Source of the DNA: Pedobacter psychroterrae
GTDB lineage: Bacteria > Bacteroidota > Bacteroidia > Sphingobacteriales > Sphingobacteriaceae
DNA length: 64,000 bases
Direction: 5' to 3'
Assembly (NCBI RefSeq): GCF_004331695.1
Contig: NZ_SJSL01000004.1
Coordinates: forward strand, 1-64,000
Shown here: positions 15,858 to 24,660 of the stretch, piece by piece
Layout of the letters: the number at the start of each line of letters is the position of its first letter
Position numbering within the stretch: position 1 is the stretch's first letter
The notes under the pieces: model-generated
What the model saw: only the letters and a program-made list of their open reading frames with translations
The model's database searches: none
Told to the model about the DNA's origin: nothing
Made by a program: the position numbers and the translations under genes

Positions 15858-17654
15858 ATGGAAGTCCAAAATGCCATCTATCTTACCCTGCTTCATTCCT
15901 TATGGATGGGCCTTGTTCTCGCTCTGGCGACAGGTATTGTAATCGTAGCTACTAAAAAAAGTAACGCTTCCACACGTTACAATTTGCTGACTGCCTTACT
16001 CTTTGTATTCGTATTGGCCGTAGGTTTTGTGTTTTATCAGTCGCTGACTGGTAAAATAGCTGCTGTAAACAGTTCAAATACTCAGATTGCTCCGCAGCAT
16101 TTAATAGCTGAACAAACCAATTCTCCAGCCCCCGTAGCAACAGAAAGCAGTTTCATGACCAATATCAATTCAGTTGTTAGTTTGTGGAGCTCGTATGCTA
16201 ATCAGATTGTACTGATCTGGTTTCTAATAATATGCGCTAAGTGTATTCAACTAATGGTTGGCCTTCATTCTATTTATTATCTAAAACGTACCCAACTTTT
16301 TATAGCCGGAAAATTCTGGGAAAACAAGGTTGCAGAATTATCTAAAAAGCTGGGGATCAATAAAAAGATCAGTATTTTCCAGTCAGGCATAGCCAAAGTT
16401 CCCATGATAGCAGGTTATTTCAAACCGGTTATCCTGATGCCTATCGGAATGCTCAACGGCATATCTACCGCAGAAGTGGAAGCCATACTGAGTCACGAAC
16501 TGGCCCATTTAAAACGCAACGATTATTTGGTCAACATCATCCAGAGCCTGATCGAGATTGTGTTTTTCTTCAATCCCGGGGTTTTGTGGATATCGAAGCT
16601 GATCCGGGAGGAACGCGAAAACTGCTGTGATGACCTGGCTTTGCACTGTATAGAAAACAAGCACCAGTACATCAAAGCACTTATAGCCTGCCAGGAATTC
16701 CGTACAGATCATACATCGTACGCAATGGCCATAACCGGTAAAAAGAACCACCTAAAGGAGCGGGTAAACCGCATGATATTTGATAACAATTCAACACTTA
16801 ATAAGATGGAAAAGACAATATTAACCATTACGCTGATCTCTGCACTGACAGTTACGGCAGCATTTAACAATATCAATCAGGTAGCTGGCCATAAGGAAGT
16901 AGGCCATGTTGTAGTAAATAATCCATTTATCACCGACGGTCAGCCGTTTTGCATGATTGACGAACCTATGATGGGACCGGATGTTTCCTTAATGGAGCCT
17001 ATTAGCGTAGTTCAGGACACCTCAAAGAAATGGCGCAACAAAAATACTTCAGTTACTAAAAGAACTACGATATCCAGTAATACCAATACAAACACCGACG
17101 AGCAGAAAGAGCAACTGGATGAGAAGATTGAACATGCCATAGCCTCTGAAAGAGACAAAGCCAGCTTCGCAGCCGATAGAGCAAGGCAGGCCGCAGATAA
17201 AAAACAATATGCAGAAGACAAGAAAAAATATGAGGAAGATAAGCTGCAGTACTTAAGAGACGCAGAGCGATATGCTGAGGATGTGGGAAAACATGTAAGT
17301 AATTCTGATAAATTTCAGGAGCCCGTAGCGCCTAAAGCCCCTCAAGCTCCGAAGGCTCCTAATGCACCAACACCACCAAAGGCCCCAAGGGCTCCAAGGG
17401 TTCCTTCAGCACCTAATGCTCCCAACTTCCCATCAGCGCCAGCTGCACCTAGCGCTCCAAAAGCACCGGATATGACTGCTGATCTGGTTAAAGATGGGTT
17501 ATTGAAAGATACCAAGAACTTTACCTACAAAATGAATACGGAGGAACTCACCATCAACGGGGTAAAACAATCAGACGCAGTCCATAAAAAATACATGGGA
17601 AAATACATGAAAAATAAAAGGGGCACCATCTCCACTACTGTAAATACCGACTAA
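15858..17654 (+). CDS. BlaR1/MecR1-type M56 metalloprotease with Ala/Pro-rich tail
   Basis: A membrane zinc protease expected to sense a signal and start cleavage of BlaI. The N-terminal 310 residues have four hydrophobic segments and the zinc motif HELAHLKRND (His213, Glu214, His217). There is no penicillin-binding sensor domain; after the last membrane helix (about 318-338) come an extracytoplasmic segment, a charged coiled coil (about 415-480) and a stretch of about 50 residues of xAPxAP repeats (APKAPQAPKAPNAPTPPKAP and more, 17331-17468), ending in a short conserved tail with NGVKQSDAVHKKYMGKYM. Pro/Ala-rich tails of this kind can span the periplasm. It is followed by a TonB-dependent receptor gene 38 bases downstream. 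Confidence 0.9.
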   Translation: MEVQNAIYLTLLHSLWMGLVLALATGIVIVATKKSNASTRYNLLTALLFVFVLAVGFVFYQSLTGKIAAVNSSNTQIAPQHLIAEQTNSPAPVATESSFMTNINSVVSLWSSYANQIVLIWFLIICAKCIQLMVGLHSIYYLKRTQLFIAGKFWENKVAELSKKLGINKKISIFQSGIAKVPMIAGYFKPVILMPIGMLNGISTAEVEAILSHELAHLKRNDYLVNIIQSLIEIVFFFNPGVLWISKLIREERENCCDDLALHCIENKHQYIKALIACQEFRTDHTSYAMAITGKKNHLKERVNRMIFDNNSTLNKMEKTILTITLISALTVTAAFNNINQVAGHKEVGHVVVNNPFITDGQPFCMIDEPMMGPDVSLMEPISVVQDTSKKWRNKNTSVTKRTTISSNTNTNTDEQKEQLDEKIEHAIASERDKASFAADRARQAADKKQYAEDKKKYEEDKLQYLRDAERYAEDVGKHVSNSDKFQEPVAPKAPQAPKAPNAPTPPKAPRAPRVPSAPNAPNFPSAPAAPSAPKAPDMTADLVKDGLLKDTKNFTYKMNTEELTINGVKQSDAVHKKYMGKYMKNKRGTISTTVNTD

Positions 17655-17692
17655 TCAACATCCCATTTAGCGCTTTTAAACCCGAATAAACC

Positions 17693-19891
17693 ATGTCACC
17701 GATCAGAAAACTAATGGTCCTTATGACCATGTGCATAGGTATTGCCCCGATTTTTGCACATAGTCAGGAAGCAGATACGACCAAAAACCTGGAGGAAGTA
17801 AAGATCAATGTCAAAAAGGCCTTCTCTGTGCGCAAGATGGACCGGGTAGTGGTCAATGTCAACGCCCTGATCTCCAACGCCGGTGCGAGTGCATTGGAGG
17901 CACTGGAAAAGTCTCCGGGCGTACAGGTAGACCAGAACGGCAACATCAGTTTAAAAGGCAAACAAGGGGTGGTGATCTTCATAGATGACAGGCCTACCTA
18001 TCTTTCAGGAGAAGACCTGGCCAATTACCTCCGGTCACTTCCTGCTTCCTCATTGGACCAGCTGGAGATCATTACCAATCCACCAGCCAGATATGATGCA
18101 GCGGGTAATGCAGGGGTGATCAATATCAAGACAAAGAAAGGTACGGCAAGGGGTTTTAATGGCGGTCTAAACTTGAGCCCAAACCAGGGGCAGCTATTCC
18201 GTTCGCCCAATAGCTTCAATTTCAACATGCGAAACAGCAAGGTAAATTATTTTGTAAACCTTAGCAATAATCACAACAATAGCTTTACTGATCTGGACAT
18301 CAATCGCATATATAAAAATGCAGACAACAGTCCGAAATCCTATTTCAATCAGAACAGCTATTTTGACCGAACCGGCAATACCTATAATCTAAAGGCCGGC
18401 GCAGATTACTATCAGTCTGCCAGCACCACATGGGGAATCGTCCTTACCGGTATGAATAGATCATCTACCCAGACCAACAACAATACCAGCAACCTGCTCA
18501 ATTCCCAAAAGCAGCTTGATTCCATTATAACGGCCAAAAATGTAGATGAAATCCGCTTTAATAATGGTGGGGTCAACCTCAATTACCGCCATCAGTTTGA
18601 CACGATTGGTCATAGTATTACTGCAGATGCGGATTACCTGACCTTCCGCAACCGCACGGATCAGCAGTACGATAATTTTAGCTTCTATCCTGACAACAGT
18701 CTGAAATCTAACGACATACTGAATGGACGCCTGCCCGCCAATATTGATATTTATGCTCTTAAAACAGATTACTCCCTGCCACTGAAATCAGCTGTGAAGC
18801 TCTCTGCAGGATTGAAAGCAAGTTACACGAAAACGGACAACACCGCCGACTATAATTATACCCTCAACCAGGTTACCCAACCGGACTATGACAAGAGCAA
18901 TCATTTTCTTTATTCAGAGACGATTAGTGCAGCTTACCTCAACCTGAACAAGGAGTTTAAGCGCTGGTCAGTACAGGCCGGGCTAAGGGCAGAAAACACC
19001 CAGTCGGACGGTCACCAACTGGGCAACCAGATCAAGCCGGACTCTGCTTTTAGCAGGAATTATACCAGCCTGTTCCCGACCTTTTACCTGATGTATAAGC
19101 TGGACAGTGCCAGCAATCACCAGTTGAACTTTAACTACGGCCGCCGTATAGACCGGCCTTACTATCAGGATCTCAATCCATTTCTTTCGCCGCTTGACAA
19201 GTTCACTTACTACTTAGGCAATCCCTTTTTACGACCGGCATACGTGCATAGTATGGAGTTGGGTTATACCCTGATGAACAATTATACCACTACTGTCAGC
19301 TACTCCAATTCCAATGATGAAGTCAACGAAACCATAGAAATCCGCGATGGCACCTATTACAGCAGGCCCTCCAACCTTGGCAAGGTGATTGTAAAAAGTA
19401 TCTCTTTCAATGCTTCATTAGATCCATTTAAGTGGCTGAATGTCAATTTATATACCGAGCTCACCAATATCACTACTAAAAGTGATTTCTACACAGGCCA
19501 GCTCAATACTAGCGGCACCTATACTTTTACCAATGCCAATGCGCGCCTCACTTTAGGCAAAGGCTGGGACGGAGAAATGAGCGGCAACTATCGCAACCGG
19601 ATTTACAGTGCACAATTTATCCTCGGTCGCATCTGGACGGCAAATGCAGCGCTGCAAAAGAAACTGAATCCAAAATCTACCTTGAAACTAAGTTTGAACG
19701 ACCTCTTTTACAGCAGGATCAATACGGGGATCATTAGTAACCTGGCCCAGACAGATGCAGACTGGATCAACAAATCTGACTCCAGAAACGTGGTACTATC
19801 CTTCAATTACACATTTGGTAAAGCTTATGCTTCCCGTTCTAAGCATGAAGCCAATGGGGCAGAAAGTGAACGAAACAGGGTAAAAAATTAG
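17693..19891 (+). CDS. TonB-dependent outer-membrane receptor-like barrel
   Basis: A 732-residue outer-membrane protein of the OMP_b-brl_3 type. The signal peptide ends near IFAHSQ. A plug domain follows with LEALEKSPGVQVDQNGNISL, KGKQGVVIFIDDRPTYLSGE and NPPARYDAAGNAGVINIKTK, then a beta barrel ending in FNYTFGKAYAS. The usual N-terminal carboxypeptidase-like domain of SusC proteins is missing, and so is a SusD partner; the Bacteroidota members with this plug are thought to act in peptide or metal uptake or in envelope remodelling. It is the third gene of the blaI-blaR1 operon and its probable regulated output. Confidence 0.88.
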   Translation: MSPIRKLMVLMTMCIGIAPIFAHSQEADTTKNLEEVKINVKKAFSVRKMDRVVVNVNALISNAGASALEALEKSPGVQVDQNGNISLKGKQGVVIFIDDRPTYLSGEDLANYLRSLPASSLDQLEIITNPPARYDAAGNAGVINIKTKKGTARGFNGGLNLSPNQGQLFRSPNSFNFNMRNSKVNYFVNLSNNHNNSFTDLDINRIYKNADNSPKSYFNQNSYFDRTGNTYNLKAGADYYQSASTTWGIVLTGMNRSSTQTNNNTSNLLNSQKQLDSIITAKNVDEIRFNNGGVNLNYRHQFDTIGHSITADADYLTFRNRTDQQYDNFSFYPDNSLKSNDILNGRLPANIDIYALKTDYSLPLKSAVKLSAGLKASYTKTDNTADYNYTLNQVTQPDYDKSNHFLYSETISAAYLNLNKEFKRWSVQAGLRAENTQSDGHQLGNQIKPDSAFSRNYTSLFPTFYLMYKLDSASNHQLNFNYGRRIDRPYYQDLNPFLSPLDKFTYYLGNPFLRPAYVHSMELGYTLMNNYTTTVSYSNSNDEVNETIEIRDGTYYSRPSNLGKVIVKSISFNASLDPFKWLNVNLYTELTNITTKSDFYTGQLNTSGTYTFTNANARLTLGKGWDGEMSGNYRNRIYSAQFILGRIWTANAALQKKLNPKSTLKLSLNDLFYSRINTGIISNLAQTDADWINKSDSRNVVLSFNYTFGKAYASRSKHEANGAESERNRVKN

Positions 19892-19903
19892 TGATTATTT
19901 CAG

Positions 19904-19911
19904 TAAGTTTG
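19904..19911 (+). promoter_or_regulatory. Possible -7 element before the beta-propeller gene
   Basis: TAAGTTTG matches TAnnTTTG exactly and lies 20 bases before the ATG at 19932, in the short gap after the receptor gene. There is no clear TTG at the right spacing, so this may be a weak secondary promoter. Confidence 0.3.
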
Positions 19912-19931
19912 TTTTAAACACATTTATTAAA

Positions 19932-21107
19932 ATGAACACCAGAACATTAACTGCCCTACTCGCGATACCACTCGGCCTGTTTTTTAACAAGACAGGAGCA
20001 CAGGACCTTACCAATATCAAATTTACCGTCAGCGACGAAGACGAATGGTCTAAACTGTTTACCCGCAGCTCGGGCTGGTTTGGCGGCGATGGAATCTATA
20101 GTATTCCCCTCAATGGCGCTGAGTCCAAAACTGCCGGCAAAAAAGACAAAACGCTTTTCATCTTTAGCGACAGTATGCTTGGGGAAATCTCTGATGGAAA
20201 GCTGCAGCCTGGATCAAAAATGATCCATAATTCTGTGGCTATACTGGAAGGAAAAGAACCAGTAGCCGATAAAATCATCTTTTCCTGGGATATGAAAGAT
20301 GGAAAACCGGAATCAGTCTTCCATCCGAAAACTCCCAACACCGGTTCCACTGATTACTATTGGCTGGGAGATGGCTTTGTAAACCAGGAGCTTAACAATG
20401 CGGTATACATCTTTGGATACCGGGTTAAAACGGTGAGCGACGGTACTTTTGGATTTTCGGAAGTAGGAAATACGCTCATAAAAATTGCCGAAGGCCAGAA
20501 ACCACCTTTTTCAAATTACGATCAGAAGGATACACCTTTCTACCTCGATAAATCCACTGGAGAAACAGGCTCTTACGGAGCCGGTATCTATGTCAATACA
20601 GCCAAAGCAGGGGCACCACAGCCAGATGGTTACTTATATATCTATGGCGTAAAAGGACAGGCCAAAAACCTCCTTGTAGCAAGGGTATTGCCAAAGGAGT
20701 TTGAAGATTACAGCAAATGGAGGTTCTTTGATGGCACTAACTGGCAATCAGATATGCATAAAGCGGCTACTGTAACCGATCAAGTATCCAATGAGTTGAG
20801 CCTTACCGCCTTGAAAGATGGCCGCTATGCATTGGTGTTTCAGCAAAATGGGATGGGCAGGAGTGTCGCAATGCGAATCGGGGCATCACCAAAAGGGCCA
20901 TTTGGACCAGTGATCAAATTATTTGACACCAGCCCTTCGCTAACGCAGAAAAGCTATTTTTCTTACAATGCAAAGGCACATCCTAGTTTATCGAAAGAAG
21001 GAGAGTTGCTGATCAGCTACAACATCAACTCTTTTGATTTCTTTAAAGACCTGAATGTATATCCACAGTTATATCGTCCGAGATTCATAAAAGTCAAGTT
21101 TCAGTAG
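19932..21107 (+). CDS. Exported beta-propeller protein (DUF5005/DUF4185-like)
   Basis: A 391-residue periplasmic or secreted protein with signal peptide (MNTRTLTALLAIPLGLFFNK, cleavage after TGA). The mature part shows repeated four-strand units: GWFGGDGIYSIPLNG, KDKTLFIFSDSMLGE, TDYYWLGDGFVNQ, VYIFGYRVKTV, YLYIYGVKGQAKNLLVARV, and the C-terminal ELLISYNINSFDFF. 'GGDG.YSIPL' and 'FIFSDS' are the type of blades found in DUF5005/DUF4185 proteins, related to five-bladed propeller glycosidases. Catalytic residues cannot be assigned. It follows the blaI-blaR1-receptor operon by 40 bases and may belong to it. Confidence 0.6.
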   Translation: MNTRTLTALLAIPLGLFFNKTGAQDLTNIKFTVSDEDEWSKLFTRSSGWFGGDGIYSIPLNGAESKTAGKKDKTLFIFSDSMLGEISDGKLQPGSKMIHNSVAILEGKEPVADKIIFSWDMKDGKPESVFHPKTPNTGSTDYYWLGDGFVNQELNNAVYIFGYRVKTVSDGTFGFSEVGNTLIKIAEGQKPPFSNYDQKDTPFYLDKSTGETGSYGAGIYVNTAKAGAPQPDGYLYIYGVKGQAKNLLVARVLPKEFEDYSKWRFFDGTNWQSDMHKAATVTDQVSNELSLTALKDGRYALVFQQNGMGRSVAMRIGASPKGPFGPVIKLFDTSPSLTQKSYFSYNAKAHPSLSKEGELLISYNINSFDFFKDLNVYPQLYRPRFIKVKFQ

Positions 21108-21216
21108 CACTGGCACGTTTTGAGATTACAAAAGACTTGTTCGAGGCTCAGACAGTATTGCCTCATGGTATCTATAGGGTGACGAGACGCAGAAGCAAAC
21201 CAAAGCAAGTCAGGAG

Positions 21217-21246
21217 TTGTCCTTTGCAATAGGTGAATTAAATTTG
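21217..21246 (+). promoter_or_regulatory. Promoter of the DUF805 gene
   Basis: TTG at 21217-21219 and TAAATTTG at 21239-21246 are 19 bases apart, an exact match to the Bacteroidota -33/-7 pair. The transcript would start near 21253 and have a leader of about 100 bases. Confidence 0.55.
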
Positions 21247-21356
21247 ACAAAATCCTTTTTAATGGATTGAATAATAATAATATATTTGATACAGGTATTG
21301 CGCTCTCAGTTGAAGCCATGCCATTAACTAAATATAGACACCTTAAAAGAAAAATT

Positions 21357-21785
21357 ATGGAATGGTATTTAAAAGTTCTAAGAAACTACAGTGATTTTAG
21401 CAGCAGGTCCCGAAGAAAGGAATACTGGATGTTCGTGCTCTTTAACATTATAGCTGCAATTATCGCATCGATTATTGATAATATACTGGGCACAACTTTC
21501 AATGTGGATTTTGGTGGCCATTCACAGAGTATGGGCTATGGATACATATATCTCTTGTATAACTTGATAGTTCTTATCCCCAGTTTGGCAGTTTTCGTTA
21601 GAAGACTGCATGACGTTGGCAAATCAGGTTGGTTTATACTCATCGGACTTATCCCTATCGTGGGGGCAATATGGTTAATCGTACTAATGTGTACAGATGG
21701 ACAATTAACACCGAATAAATGGGGGCCAAATCCTAAAGGAGACTTTGGATTTGAAGGATTTGAGCCAAAGGATCAGTCTTTTTAA
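21357..21785 (+). CDS. DUF805 inner-membrane protein
   Basis: Small inner-membrane protein of the DUF805 (YhaH) family, function not established. From the ATG at 21357 it has 142 residues: MEWYLKVLRNYSDFSSRSRR, the amphipathic start typical of the family, then KEYWMFVLFNIIAAIIASII, a second helix YIYLLYNLIVLIPSLAVFVR, the family signature RRLHDVGKSGWFILIGLIPI, and the closing motif TPNKWGPNPKG. The longer frame starting from TTG at 21267 adds an unlikely leader. A strong terminator hairpin follows, so it is a one-gene unit. Confidence 0.88.
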   Translation: MEWYLKVLRNYSDFSSRSRRKEYWMFVLFNIIAAIIASIIDNILGTTFNVDFGGHSQSMGYGYIYLLYNLIVLIPSLAVFVRRLHDVGKSGWFILIGLIPIVGAIWLIVLMCTDGQLTPNKWGPNPKGDFGFEGFEPKDQSF

Positions 21786-21798
21786 TTCTGGAAAACTA

Positions 21799-21845
21799 TA
21801 AAGTAAAAGCGGCTGTCTTAATAAAAGGCGGCCGCTTTTACTTTA
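21799..21845 (+). terminator. Strong terminator hairpin after the DUF805 gene
   Basis: Perfect 15-bp arms (21799-21813 and 21831-21845) extend inward by 6 more pairs, two of them G-U, leaving a 5-base loop (AATAA). The right arm carries CCGCTTTTACTTT. It lies 14 bases past the stop codon and separates this gene from the sigma-factor remnant. Confidence 0.85.
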
Positions 21846-21892
21846 TGACTATTTGTTGTTGGAACTCCAATAGCCAGTAAGTTTAACATTCC

Positions 21893-21900
21893 TATCTTTG
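21893..21900 (+). promoter_or_regulatory. Promoter -7 element before the sigma-factor remnant
   Basis: TATCTTTG (with C next, TATCTTTGC) is an exact match to the Bacteroidota -7 consensus, 31 bases before the first in-frame ATG. It looks like the original promoter of the sigma gene whose front half has been lost. Confidence 0.5.
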
Positions 21901-21931
21901 CGGCTTCAAACTCAAGATGGCGAAATAAGGA

Positions 21932-22210
21932 ATGGAAAGGATGGGATTCAAGACAAAAACTACTGTAGCAACAATACTGACAACCCAGGAATGGCTGGAA
22001 TTTCAGGAGGTGAAGGTAAGATTACAGAGACTGGTCGATTCAATGCATGAAAAGTGCAGGCTGGTTTATAAACTGAGCAGAGAAGAGGGAATGAGCCAGA
22101 AGCAGATAGCCGAAGAACTTAATATTTCGGAGAATACGGTAGAGTCGCACATGGGGCGCGCCTTAAAAACTATCAAGGGAGGCTTGAAGAGCTTTTTTCT
22201 TACCTTATAA
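21932..22210 (+). pseudogene. ECF sigma factor remnant, region 4 only
   Basis: The 92-residue frame holds only region 4 of a sigma-70 family ECF factor: LQRLVDSMHEKCRLVYKLSR, EEGMSQKQIAEELNISENTV and ESHMGRALKTIKGGL. This is the -35 binding helix-turn-helix of the FecI/SusC-associated group common in Bacteroidota. Region 2 (about 90 residues for core and -10 contact) is absent; the first 25 residues (MERMGFKTKTTVATILTTQE) do not resemble it. A deletion joined a promoter to the tail of the gene. A product could still bind DNA but not polymerase in the normal way. No FecR or SusC gene sits next to it. Confidence 0.7.
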
Positions 22211-22283
22211 CAGCTTATTGAAGGGTTTTCTTTTATATTTGAATGTAGCAGTTGATTTATGACAGCTAAAACCAGATTAGCAT

Positions 22284-22922
22284 ATGAAACTAATAGAACC
22301 ATATATAAAAGTTGATGAGGCGATCCTTTCTTTGGACAATGGAGGACGATTTTATAATTTCTTTACCGAGGCAGAAGATGGCGTAATTTCTCAGGCTGAA
22401 ATAGGGAAGGTAGCCGGATTGTTTAACGACCGACAGAAAACGGTGCTCTTTTTTGAACTGTCTATTTCCAGTCTGGACGCAACGGCAAAGGCCGATGTGA
22501 TTTCAAAAATGGATGAGAACTTACAACGCAGTTACCAAAAGTATAAGCCTCAGGAACTGCTGCCTTCAGAAGCAGACAGTAAAGGCGTAATTTCTTCTAA
22601 TGCGATCATCACTGGCTTTCCCACCTTAATAGAATCTAAGTCAGAGCTAACAGGATTTATACTCGTACCGATCAGTACCGGCAAGGCGATGACTTTTATT
22701 CCGATACCAATCATTGACCATTTTGATGTTTACAAGATGAAGGATGAGCTATCGTCTGAGACTTTTCTGATCGCACACGCAAAAAATGCAGAAAAGCTAC
22801 CTGAACACAAGAAAATTAAAGTAGCAGGGGTGTTGAAGGAATTTAAATTGAAAAAAGGAGAAGAGCAGGTTAACAGGAAATACCTGGAAATCAATTACTT
22901 TTTGAACAAGGAGTCAGTGTAG
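22284..22922 (+). CDS. Unknown cytoplasmic protein
   Basis: A 212-residue protein without signal or membrane segments, starting MKLIEPYIKVDEAILSLDNG. The second half has TGFILVPISTGKAMTFIPIP and IDHFDVYKMKDELSSETFLI, suggesting an alpha/beta fold with a nucleic-acid- or ligand-binding sheet. I do not recognise a family. It lies 22 bases upstream of the lactonase gene on the same strand and could be the first gene of the sugar-acid operon, although a palindrome between the two (22928-22943) may mark a separate start. Confidence 0.6.
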   Translation: MKLIEPYIKVDEAILSLDNGGRFYNFFTEAEDGVISQAEIGKVAGLFNDRQKTVLFFELSISSLDATAKADVISKMDENLQRSYQKYKPQELLPSEADSKGVISSNAIITGFPTLIESKSELTGFILVPISTGKAMTFIPIPIIDHFDVYKMKDELSSETFLIAHAKNAEKLPEHKKIKVAGVLKEFKLKKGEEQVNRKYLEINYFLNKESV

Positions 22923-22927
22923 ACTTC

Positions 22928-22943
22928 TGATATATATATATCA
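22928..22943. promoter_or_regulatory. 16-bp palindrome before the galactonate operon
   Basis: TGATATATATATATCA is a perfect palindrome ending one base before the lactonase ATG (22945). Its ends TGAT/ATCA are of the kind bound by dimeric repressors, but the centre is simple TA sequence and may be chance. No regulator gene of this operon is adjacent. Confidence 0.35.
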
Positions 22944-22944
22944 T

Positions 22945-23961
22945 ATGAAACTCAAAGGCCTTATATCGCTGTGTCTGACGGCAGGTGCTTTATTTATTTA
23001 TGTTAGCCCTTCTATGGGCCAAACAACTGCTCCGGTTCCACAGGGCAGCCTCCAAAGTCTCGATCCTGCATTTGATGTGTTGGTCAGTCCGGGGGCTAAA
23101 ATAGCAGTCATCGCCAGTGGATTTGAATGGATAGAAGGACCGGTATGGGTAGAGAAACATAAGATGTTGCTGGCTTCTGATGTGATGAAAAATACCATTT
23201 ATAAATGGACGGCCGAAAAAGGAAAGGAAGTGTATTTGCAGCCCTCAGGTTACACGCAGTCGGGCACACGGGGTCAGGAACTGGGCTCTAACGGGCTTTC
23301 TCTGGATAAAGGGCGGCTGCTGATTGCCCAGCACGGCGACAGGCGCATTGCGCGTATGGATGCTCCGCTGGCTGAGCCAAAGGCACAGTACACTACGGTG
23401 GCAGGTGGTTATGAAGGTAAGAAATTCAATAGTCCGAATGACCTCAGTGTTGCTAGTGATGGAACGATTTATTTCACAGATCCGCCTTATGGATTAGAGA
23501 ATGGGGTCAATGATCCTTTGAGAGAATTGTCCTATCATGGTGTGTATAAAGTAAAAGATGGTAAGGTGACGCTGATGACGGATACACTAAGCAGACCCAA
23601 CGGCATTGCGCTGTTTCCCGATGGAAAACGTGTGCTGGTTGCTAATTCAGATGGCAATACACCGTATTTATATGTCTACGATATTGACAAAAAGGGCGAC
23701 TTCCAGAATGGCAGGATCTTTATTAACACCCGGGATACCTATGGTGCAGAAGGTGGGGCCTTTGACGGTTTGAAGATCGATAAGAAGGGTAATGTATTTG
23801 CAGCTGGTTCGGGTGGCATCTGTGTATTCAATAGCGAAGGCAAGGCTTTGGGACGGATCAAAATTACCGGAAGAACGTCTAATTGCGCTTTTACCGACAA
23901 TTATAAAACCTTGTTTGTCACAGCTGATGATTATCTGCTAAAAATAGAAATTAACCGGTAG
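22945..23961 (+). CDS. Periplasmic SMP-30/gluconolactonase-like lactonase
   Basis: Probable sugar lactonase opening an aldonolactone to the aldonic acid, a metal-dependent six-bladed propeller of the SMP-30/gluconolactonase family. A signal peptide (MKLKGLISLCLTAGALFIYV, cleavage after SMGQ) places it outside the cytoplasm. Blade motifs: GFEWIEGPVWVEKHKMLLAS with the metal-binding Glu, RGQELGSNGLSLDKG, KKFNSPNDLSVASDGTIYFT (Asn and Asp ligands), LSRPNGIALFPDGKRVLVAN, and GAEGGAFDGLKIDKKGNVFA. It heads four genes of galactonate-type catabolism, so galactonolactone is the inferred substrate; the family also acts on glucono- and arabinonolactone. Confidence 0.85.
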   Translation: MKLKGLISLCLTAGALFIYVSPSMGQTTAPVPQGSLQSLDPAFDVLVSPGAKIAVIASGFEWIEGPVWVEKHKMLLASDVMKNTIYKWTAEKGKEVYLQPSGYTQSGTRGQELGSNGLSLDKGRLLIAQHGDRRIARMDAPLAEPKAQYTTVAGGYEGKKFNSPNDLSVASDGTIYFTDPPYGLENGVNDPLRELSYHGVYKVKDGKVTLMTDTLSRPNGIALFPDGKRVLVANSDGNTPYLYVYDIDKKGDFQNGRIFINTRDTYGAEGGAFDGLKIDKKGNVFAAGSGGICVFNSEGKALGRIKITGRTSNCAFTDNYKTLFVTADDYLLKIEINR

Positions 23962-23981
23962 AAATTGCAATTAACGTAAGT

Positions 23982-24635
23982 ATGTCAGCAATATCACAAA
24001 TACTTGAGCACAAAATTATCGCCATCATCCGTGGAGCAGATCCGGCTGATGTGCTTAAAATAGCCGAAGCGCTTTATGCCGGAGGTATCCGTCTGCTGGA
24101 GATCACGATGAACTCTGCTGAGCCGCTGCAGGTCATCCGAGAGGTGGCCGCGCATTTTGGTGACAGAATGACCATTGGTGCAGGTACGGTGCTGGATGTG
24201 GAAACGCTTAGAAAAGCGGTAGATTCGGGCGCCAGGTTTATCTTATCGCCTGTTATGGATATAGAAGTGATTGGGGCGGGGCGTGATCTGGGTGTTGTCA
24301 GTATCCCTGGTGCATATACCGCTACGGAGATCTTCACTGCTTATAGAAATGGTGCGGACATCGTTAAGGTGTTTCCTGCCCGTTCGCCTGCGTATCTGAA
24401 AGACATTGCCGGTCCATTGCCTCAGATCCCTTTGATGCCTACAGGGGGCGTTTCTCTCGAGAATATTGCAGATTTCCACAAAGCAGGCGCTGTAGGTTTT
24501 GGCATTGGCAGCGCACTTGTGGATACCAAAAAGAAAATAACCGAACAATACCTTGCTGCGCTGACTGATAAAGCCGCTGCATTTGTTCAAGCTGTTCACT
24601 ATTCCGACCAAAACAATATCGGAAGGACTGACTAA
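23982..24635 (+). CDS. dgoA: KDPG/KDPGal aldolase
   Basis: Class I aldolase of the Eda/DgoA family, cleaving a 2-keto-3-deoxy-6-phospho-sugar acid to pyruvate and glyceraldehyde 3-phosphate. Motifs: KIIAIIRGADPADVLKIAEA, GGIRLLEITMNSAEPLQVIR with the catalytic Glu, IGAGTVLDVETLRKAVDSGA, and the Schiff-base lysine in ADIVKVFPAR; the phosphate site is LMPTGGVSLENI and VGFGIGSALV. The 217-residue length is normal. With a DgoD-type dehydratase and a DgoK kinase downstream, its substrate is more likely KDPGal than KDPG; the sequence alone cannot separate them. Confidence 0.88.
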   Translation: MSAISQILEHKIIAIIRGADPADVLKIAEALYAGGIRLLEITMNSAEPLQVIREVAAHFGDRMTIGAGTVLDVETLRKAVDSGARFILSPVMDIEVIGAGRDLGVVSIPGAYTATEIFTAYRNGADIVKVFPARSPAYLKDIAGPLPQIPLMPTGGVSLENIADFHKAGAVGFGIGSALVDTKKKITEQYLAALTDKAAAFVQAVHYSDQNNIGRTD

Positions 24636-24660
24636 TTAGCCAAATTTAAACGATTTAACC

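Noticed and set aside
15462..17654. Beta-lactam resistance locus
   Set aside because: blaI/blaR1-type genes are present but there is no beta-lactamase or PBP2a gene and the protease has no penicillin-binding domain, so resistance is not supported.
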